The translations under genes were made by a program, and so were the position numbers. A stretch of 20,601 nucleotides of DNA from a virus. The notes below the pieces were generated by a model. That model was given only the letters and a program-made list of their open reading frames with translations. It had not been told where the DNA came from and made no database searches. Positions 16,001 to 20,601 of this stretch are shown here, in pieces (the stretch's first letter is position 1; each line of letters opens with the position of its first letter). The stretch spans positions 1 to 20,601 of the IMG/VR virus record IMGVR_UViG_3300031539_000386; one strand, written 5' to 3'.

Positions 16001-19000
16001 TCGAATAAGGCCTATTACAGCCTGATCTATGGAAACGGAAGTGATAATGTCAAGGTTCTTACGGGGGCTTCAAACGAACTTTACAATCTGATTTCCGAGG
16101 GAGCTGGGGGGCACGGATTTAATATTGACGAATCCTGTATTCTTCGGAATTGCATAGAGAGGAATTCTACTGGAGATTCCATAAATATCGACACTGGCAA
16201 AACAGTTACCGGAGGCTATAACTGCTTTGAGGATGCGGCCAAAGCCGGAGCTGGAACTTATACTGATACCGGAACATCAACACTGTTTGATACCGATCCC
16301 TTATTTACCGACATCGGAAGTAAGGTTTTCACTCTTCAATTGGGTTCGCCCTCTATTGATACTGGGTTAGATGTTGGCCTGACTGAGGACATTATTGGCA
16401 CGTCTGTCCCGCAGGGAGCGGGCGTCGATATGGGGGCTTATGAGTTCACCGGCTCCCAGGCAGAAACCGGAATGGGTGTCAGCGAATCAACCCCTGTCAT
16501 ATCCAGGGTATCAGAATTTGGGCAGTTCGACGACTGGGAAAAGCTGATAGTTTTCGAACATGAGTTGGGCCGGAAACTTCATGAGGAGCCCTGGACGCAG
16601 GGCGAGTCGGGCGTTACAAACACCTGGTATATCGACCTGCCTGACAATGGCGAGATTACAAAAGTCGAAGAGGATGGGGAAGTCTACAATGAGGTGTTTT
16701 CTGTTGCCGCCTGCCATGCCACCCCTTCGACATTCTATTATGATGACTTGAATAAGCGTCTTTACGTTCACACATCAGGTTCGGATTCTCCCGAATCACT
16801 GTCTGGCACTCAATATAATATCGTAGCTTTCTGGTGGGAATACATCTCGAACAGGCCATACCAGTTTGAGCCATACGAGGATTTACTGAAAGAGGCAAAT
16901 GGGACTTTGGAATTCTGGGATTCTGATACTGTGGCCGAAAACTGGACAACAACCGTTTATGACACTTCAACCATCACCAAAGAAGGTACAAATGTTTATG
17001 GCGAACATTCAGCATATTCGGTAAAGCTTACCGGTGATGCCGGAGGCGACGCCTGCCTTATATCGCGTGACGATATAGTGCTGAGACCCGGGCGCAGGGC
17101 CAGGATACGGTTCAAGCATTTTGAGTCTGCAAGCGGAAAAACCATTAAGGTTAGGCTCAAGGATACGGGAAGCAACGTCTATCTCAATAGCAATGGAAAC
17201 TGGGAGACAGCCTTAACATGGATTCCCATTTCAAGTGCGACAGATTGGATGGAAGTAGACATAGATTTTATCGCTCACAAAGATTACAGCTCGTATGAAT
17301 TCTTTGTTGTTAGCAATGCTCTGACAAGCGCCTCCGCCTATGTCGATGATATTGAAATATGGCGATTCAGGCGAGAGATCGATTGCCATGTTTTCCTTCC
17401 CACGAATGCTCTTCCTGTCATATCCCAGGCAGTAGGAGATTATTACCAGCCTGACGAGCAAATCAATTATGGATCAATAATATTGAATAACGCCTCGGGC
17501 TATTATTGGACAAGGCGAGCCCCGCAAGGTTATCTCTGGCATAATAATCCGGCAAGCTTGAAAGCTGGGAAAAAGGGGGATGATTATGATGAGTTGGTTT
17601 ATTTCTTTGTCGGAATAACGAAAGACCCCATTTGGGGAAAGACCGTTATAATAGATATTGAAGATGAAAGGGTTTTGCTAAAAAAAATCCCCATAGATAT
17701 TTTAGATGAATCCACTTACCCGGCCTGCGAAACTGAATGGCGCAACAAAAAAAAGCCAATCCTTCTAGGTCGTGTTGAGGATATAAAGCCTCCCGAGATT
17801 GATACGAATACGCATAAATTCAAGATAAGTCAAACCTATTTTAACCGGGAGGTGGATAGAGTTGACTATTTGGATGATGATTGCTCAAGTTTGGCTGCCT
17901 GGACGGACGCGAGTACAGGTCAAGGACGTATGTATGCTGTCGAGTATGACGATAAAGAATGCTTTGAATTTTACGTTGCCACTGATGGCACTCCAGCAAC
18001 AGCCTACGCTAGAATCCACAGAACCCTCGCTACCGGGCTGCCATCGGATTATACGATAGAGATAAAACTGTATAGAAAGCTCTCTTGGGCGGATCGCTCC
18101 GATCCGAGATGCTATTTTATTGAGGCATGGAATGGAATATTCAGGCTTTATGTTTCTATCGATTCTGATGAAATAGAAGTCTATGACGGAGCCGGATGGA
18201 ATTCAACGCCCCTTAGCTGGGCGGGCAATGTTTGGACAACATTTAGGCTTGAGGTTGACGGGGGGGCTCAGACTGTAGATGTTTATGTGGATGGCGTATT
18301 GGTGGTCAATGCGGCCGATTGCTCGGATACCGATGCCACAAGTGACGGAAAGGTTCAACTGACTTTAGCCGGTGATGAGACCGCATATATCCGGGCCTAT
18401 ACAGATTGGATTAAAATTTATTATGAAAATGTTATTACGGCTGGTCTAAATGCTCCCCTTCAAGAGATTCAGGCCGTATATCAGACGACAGGAGCGGGCG
18501 TAAAAAGCACATTAACAGAGGGCGTAGATTATACGACAGATTTGACAAATGGTGAATTTACGGTAAGTGCGGCTATTGCAGAGGGAGATATTATCACTTG
18601 TGATACCTTGGGGATAAAAATTGATTTTGAAACTGGCGATTATTCGGTTTTGGTAGCTGATTTTCTCTACTTCTTATATGTCACTTTAAATGGCAGATCC
18701 AAATATGGCTTGGATATAGCCTCGCTTATTGATCTCAAAGAAAACAGATTGATTGAATGTGGCGTGTGGCTTGCTGAGGAAGTAGACTCAATAGATGAGC
18801 TTATAAAATGGAAGAAATCGAATGTTTTTCAAACCATTTCCAGGCTCGATGGGTTGATTCATTTTCACAGATATGAGGAGAGCGTGCCAGAGGATTCCCC
18901 ACATTACCGAGTGGAGGATTATATTAAAGCTCCTGATTTTCATGAGGATACTGGCCAGTGTTTCAAAACCGTTGTTGGGCGAAGTCATTATCTCCCCTAT

Positions 19001-19378
19001 AGTGGTTATTACGAATATGAGAATCGCCAGGAATCTCTGACAGCAGAATGGAACAACAACGAAACGGCACAAATAGATTTTGACACCATTCTCGCAAACG
19101 AATTTCAACTCCGGGATTTAAGCGAAAATCTTTTAAGTATGCTGGAGGAGCCTATTGAAGTTATTGAAAATGTGATCCTCCCGGCAAACGCTTTGCTTCT
19201 TAATCCATGTGATAAATTCTATTTAACGTATATTCTTAAAGATCATGAGGGTGATGATATAGTGATTTACGATGACGAAGTTTTCAGGATACTTACCATA
19301 GACAAGGATTTAAACACTGGACACGCCACGGTAAAGGCTATTAAAGATGTGTCTAATTTCTTTTGGACAACACGGTGA
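13094..19378 (+). CDS. Giant tail-tip protein: two beta-helix modules fused to a baseplate-hub-like part
   Basis: The product is 2094 residues. Module 1 (about 1-532) and module 2 (about 542-1122) are each a right-handed beta-helix beginning YYxxP...GDGTTxALTG and ending SPxxDxGxDVxLTEDxxG...VDIGA/MGA-x-E. Module 2 carries a CBM-like beta-sandwich insertion at about 640-782 (VNGKFTVNTDNW... to DEIAVYNP). After a linker come a second CBM-like domain at about 1273-1426 (EFWDSDTVAENW... to DDIEIWRF) and a hub-like segment at about 1430-1588 (INYGSIILNNASGYY, then FFVGITKDPIWGKTVIIDIEDERVLL, then KKPILLGRVEDI). A LamG-like insertion lies at about 1589-1780, and the C-terminal hub continues to the end (LIECGVWLAEEVDSIDELIKW..., LDGLIHFHRYEE). 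It probably binds and opens the way through a surface polysaccharide while capping the tail. The role is inferred from domain types and position. Confidence 0.7.
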   Translation: MAQYYCNPAADPLGDGTTQALTGPNCAWDELADINAYQGSLNPGDIVSLVKGGEWRETLVITASGGGAGTHVTYNAYGAGDDPIINGSSLETVWAHTTGYIYEKTFANRPMVVVEDDTFLTFRHWAGSVAATFAGATQGCWTEDGVNTAYVWCTDDADPDTHTMEVAAKTGNDRYGIYGLNISYVTIENLKIKYVTLNGIRILVNTGTETDVHLESVEIYNTGGSGIECGVSGATSWNQLTAVTVDGCTVHYSRRHGIIFAPSCSNGEIKNNVTHHCGWGGTGVGTSGGHNISLWSGSSSTNPRNNIIEYNTSYNCFESSDGSEGTGIHADDNTQNCTFRYNISYNNEGSGFYDNGLSGNKWHYLISYNNGQGTQSLFRGGLTISSGNGTEVYNCVFYGNSPVGIGHYGTSVGYTLKNNILCQNSVYEIRYGVNGQIGLVSNYNCVYHPAGGSYMYAGSSKAWAAWQALGYDANSITSDPKLVNPAAGGADNFKLQSDSPCLDIGNDVSLTEDYWGNPVPVGDGVDIGAHEYPASGAGEAIYYVDPNSAGGDGTTPALTGANAAWTELSDITGLVAGDFVLLRRDEVHAGSITVPVDGGSGSILTFGAYGSGAKPIIDTGGGAQTTWVVADDVVADTMIVNGKFTVNTDNWLAGGAGSSIACVLPDPVQDGNCLETTTGTGNSTAQSDNITKGVTPGDKVSINIYVKQGTESTWKLLVWDVTNAAWIDLGTPAEATAAWVKNALGPFTYPALCESIFIRLQQTRVDTGTTLYFDEIAVYNPAIFKKTIDPVPSVLNEDGTPLSYVPWDTDTPTTFEGRGSGVWSYNGTTVYVRCTDDADPDTHTMTTTGPYGIDGNGKDYIKVENIDVIGASVANILLDGTDCELDGITARDGVAIGVLVTGNTNIIHDSTIKDNGGDGLSISGDSVDYYLNLIYGNGDGGAIISGDSGEGYYNKIYSNTGIGLEISGASNKAYYSLIYGNGSDNVKVLTGASNELYNLISEGAGGHGFNIDESCILRNCIERNSTGDSINIDTGKTVTGGYNCFEDAAKAGAGTYTDTGTSTLFDTDPLFTDIGSKVFTLQLGSPSIDTGLDVGLTEDIIGTSVPQGAGVDMGAYEFTGSQAETGMGVSESTPVISRVSEFGQFDDWEKLIVFEHELGRKLHEEPWTQGESGVTNTWYIDLPDNGEITKVEEDGEVYNEVFSVAACHATPSTFYYDDLNKRLYVHTSGSDSPESLSGTQYNIVAFWWEYISNRPYQFEPYEDLLKEANGTLEFWDSDTVAENWTTTVYDTSTITKEGTNVYGEHSAYSVKLTGDAGGDACLISRDDIVLRPGRRARIRFKHFESASGKTIKVRLKDTGSNVYLNSNGNWETALTWIPISSATDWMEVDIDFIAHKDYSSYEFFVVSNALTSASAYVDDIEIWRFRREIDCHVFLPTNALPVISQAVGDYYQPDEQINYGSIILNNASGYYWTRRAPQGYLWHNNPASLKAGKKGDDYDELVYFFVGITKDPIWGKTVIIDIEDERVLLKKIPIDILDESTYPACETEWRNKKKPILLGRVEDIKPPEIDTNTHKFKISQTYFNREVDRVDYLDDDCSSLAAWTDASTGQGRMYAVEYDDKECFEFYVATDGTPATAYARIHRTLATGLPSDYTIEIKLYRKLSWADRSDPRCYFIEAWNGIFRLYVSIDSDEIEVYDGAGWNSTPLSWAGNVWTTFRLEVDGGAQTVDVYVDGVLVVNAADCSDTDATSDGKVQLTLAGDETAYIRAYTDWIKIYYENVITAGLNAPLQEIQAVYQTTGAGVKSTLTEGVDYTTDLTNGEFTVSAAIAEGDIITCDTLGIKIDFETGDYSVLVADFLYFLYVTLNGRSKYGLDIASLIDLKENRLIECGVWLAEEVDSIDELIKWKKSNVFQTISRLDGLIHFHRYEESVPEDSPHYRVEDYIKAPDFHEDTGQCFKTVVGRSHYLPYSGYYEYENRQESLTAEWNNNETAQIDFDTILANEFQLRDLSENLLSMLEEPIEVIENVILPANALLLNPCDKFYLTYILKDHEGDDIVIYDDEVFRILTIDKDLNTGHATVKAIKDVSNFFWTTR

Positions 19379-19393
19379 TCGAACAGGAGAAAC

Positions 19394-20452
19394 ATGACGA
19401 AAAAAATCCCCCTGGTAATGGCTGTCCTTGATTTTGTCGGTAGAATGGAGGGGTGGTCAGATGCCCAGGTTGCCCAATACTGCCGATCCCTCTATTTTAG
19501 GCGAGTCAGGTACCTTCGCATATTCCTTTTCAATGTATGGGGTCCACAGGGGAAGTCGTCTCAGCCTTATGAGAAAGATGAAAATGGCGTATTCGATCTC
19601 AGGGTATTCAATGAGCATTTTTTAATCCAGCTCTCTAGGCTGAACCGTATATGCAACGATTTCAGAATAGCCCTCTACGTGGACTTATTCGACCATTGCG
19701 GAACGAAAAAGGCCGAGCATAGGCTGATACATCCTTATTATAATAACTGCAATGGCGTAAATGGGATATACGATCAGGGTAAAATAGCCCAAGATTTCAG
19801 GGATAAGCTGGCAGAGAAGGTGATAGAGATTGTCGGCCTAAAGAATACCTATCCGGCCTTGCATGGGATAGTTGAGCTTCCCTTGCATCCCACCTGGATC
19901 GGGCTATGGAATGAGGCCTATGTTGCCCATGCAGAACGGCATGAGTTTGGGAAGAAGGTAGCCTATCCTCTAGCCTCGAAACTACGCAAGCTTGGCTACA
20001 AGCAGAAGATCCTCTACTCGGCCTATGATGATGCCGGACATGCGATCGCCGCTTACGTGAGCTCTGAGAGCGGTTGGCAAACAGAATTTAAAAAAGGCGA
20101 TACTGTTAGGCAATTTCACGGCATGACAAGCGTGGGGTGGATAGAGGAGCAGACGGCAAAGGTTGAACATGGCCGCTGGTTTGCCACGTCTACGGATGGG
20201 ACGTTTCGCAAGAATCCCTCAATTTGGCTTGTGAGAACCATAATCAGCCGAGCCCTGCAGCTCTGCGAAGAAGGGAACCGGAACTATCACCATCACGAGG
20301 AATTGCCTCTTTCCATATCCGAGATTGGTACATGGCCCTGGGAGATAAGCGCAAGTCGTGATTTAGAGATATACACGGCCATCAATAAGGAATTCAACGG
20401 CCGGAAGAACCGGAAGGTTCCTAAATGGCTACTGAGAAAGTATGGGATTTAG
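19394..20452 (+). CDS. TIM-barrel glycoside hydrolase-like protein (clan GH-A/GH5-like)
   Basis: The product is 352 residues, ATG 19394 after AGGAGA. There is no signal peptide or membrane segment. The order of motifs fits a (beta/alpha)8 glycosidase: VRYLRIFLFNVWG, then RIALYVDLFDHC, then TWIGLWNEAY with Asn173-Glu174 as the likely acid/base pair at the end of strand 4, then FHGMTSVGW, then LSISEIGTW with Glu310 as the likely nucleophile on strand 7. Clan GH-A enzymes have just this N-E...E arrangement. It follows the tip protein that carries several carbohydrate-binding-like domains, so a tail-linked polysaccharide depolymerase is a natural idea. It might instead be a cell-wall lysin or an inactive relative; substrate cannot be read from the sequence. 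Confidence 0.6.
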   Translation: MTKKIPLVMAVLDFVGRMEGWSDAQVAQYCRSLYFRRVRYLRIFLFNVWGPQGKSSQPYEKDENGVFDLRVFNEHFLIQLSRLNRICNDFRIALYVDLFDHCGTKKAEHRLIHPYYNNCNGVNGIYDQGKIAQDFRDKLAEKVIEIVGLKNTYPALHGIVELPLHPTWIGLWNEAYVAHAERHEFGKKVAYPLASKLRKLGYKQKILYSAYDDAGHAIAAYVSSESGWQTEFKKGDTVRQFHGMTSVGWIEEQTAKVEHGRWFATSTDGTFRKNPSIWLVRTIISRALQLCEEGNRNYHHHEELPLSISEIGTWPWEISASRDLEIYTAINKEFNGRKNRKVPKWLLRKYGI

Positions 20453-20601
20453 CCCAACCTTAAAGACTAAAGGTGGACATTTTCGGGTACCTTGTCACCA
20501 AATGTTGACAAGTCGTAACAATATGTCTGGTTTCATATCCTGAAGTTGACATATTTGTCTATTAATTGCAATGGTCATCTTGACTCAAGATTGACAAACA
20601 C
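20453..20601. promoter_or_regulatory. Noncoding end with clustered inverted repeats (operator-like)
   Basis: This 149-base tail of the window has no ORF and is AT-rich. It contains CTTGTCA (20491-20497) / TGACAAG (20506-20512), a perfect 7-base inverted repeat with an 8-base spacer. It also contains AATATGTC (20520-20527) / GACATATT (20548-20555), a perfect 8-base pair with a 20-base spacer, and the perfect palindrome ATCTTGACTCAAGAT (20577-20591). TTGACA occurs at 20505, 20546 and 20591, and TTGACT at 20580, but no good -10 box is correctly spaced. An operator cluster, a control region of a following gene, or a recombination site are all possible. Confidence 0.45.

Noticed and set aside
13094-19378. 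Diversity-generating retroelement target in the giant tip protein
   Set aside because: I see no reverse transcriptase, no template repeat and no C-type-lectin end with AAC-rich variable codons; the module copies differ mainly at synonymous sites.
20505-20596. Repeated TTGACA boxes as sigma-70 promoters
   Set aside because: No -10-like hexamer sits 16-18 bases downstream of any copy inside the window, so I report only the inverted repeats.

Overview
The window is a late structural region of a tailed double-stranded DNA bacteriophage or prophage, most likely a siphovirus with a long non-contractile tail. Every gene I accept is on the + strand. The genes are packed tightly, mostly with ATGA or TAATG overlaps or gaps under 30 bases, and several have AGGAGG-like ribosome binding sites. 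No sheath, integrase, tRNA, rRNA or host gene is visible. The host cannot be named from this sequence: the code and ribosome binding sites are ordinary bacterial ones.

Layout. Bases 1-3098 hold the downstream part of a head/connector region: the end of an unknown protein, a small conserved-looking unknown, a beta-helix fibre-like protein with a histidine-rich seven-fold repeat, a head-tail adaptor-like protein, and a small exported or membrane-anchored protein. Bases 3154-5523 encode a large beta-helix protein with its own signal peptide and an inserted lectin-like domain. Bases 5520-7508 return to the classic neck set: MuF-type minor capsid protein, stopper, neck/tail-completion protein and tail terminator. 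Bases 7579-11692 form the tail core: tube protein, a chaperone pair made by a programmed -1 frameshift at an A AAA AAC site, and the tape measure. Bases 11694-19378 encode the tail tip: a distal-tail-like protein, a small lysine-rich unknown, and a 2094-residue protein in which two beta-helix modules are fused ahead of a baseplate-hub-like part with inserted carbohydrate-binding-like domains. A TIM-barrel glycosidase-like protein follows (19394-20452), then a 149-base noncoding end carrying several perfect inverted repeats.

How it works together. The connector proteins join capsid to tail, the terminator caps a tube whose length is set by the tape measure, and the chaperones assist tape-measure/tube assembly. 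The tip proteins carry an unusually rich set of carbohydrate-facing modules: four related beta-helix units, two lectin/LamG-like and two CBM-like domains, plus a likely glycosidase. This suggests that the phage recognises and perhaps digests a host surface polysaccharide. The most notable points are the swapping of unrelated binding domains at one fixed site in paralogous beta-helices, the signal-peptide-bearing cassette inside the connector genes, the histidine repeats, and the unannotated frameshift.
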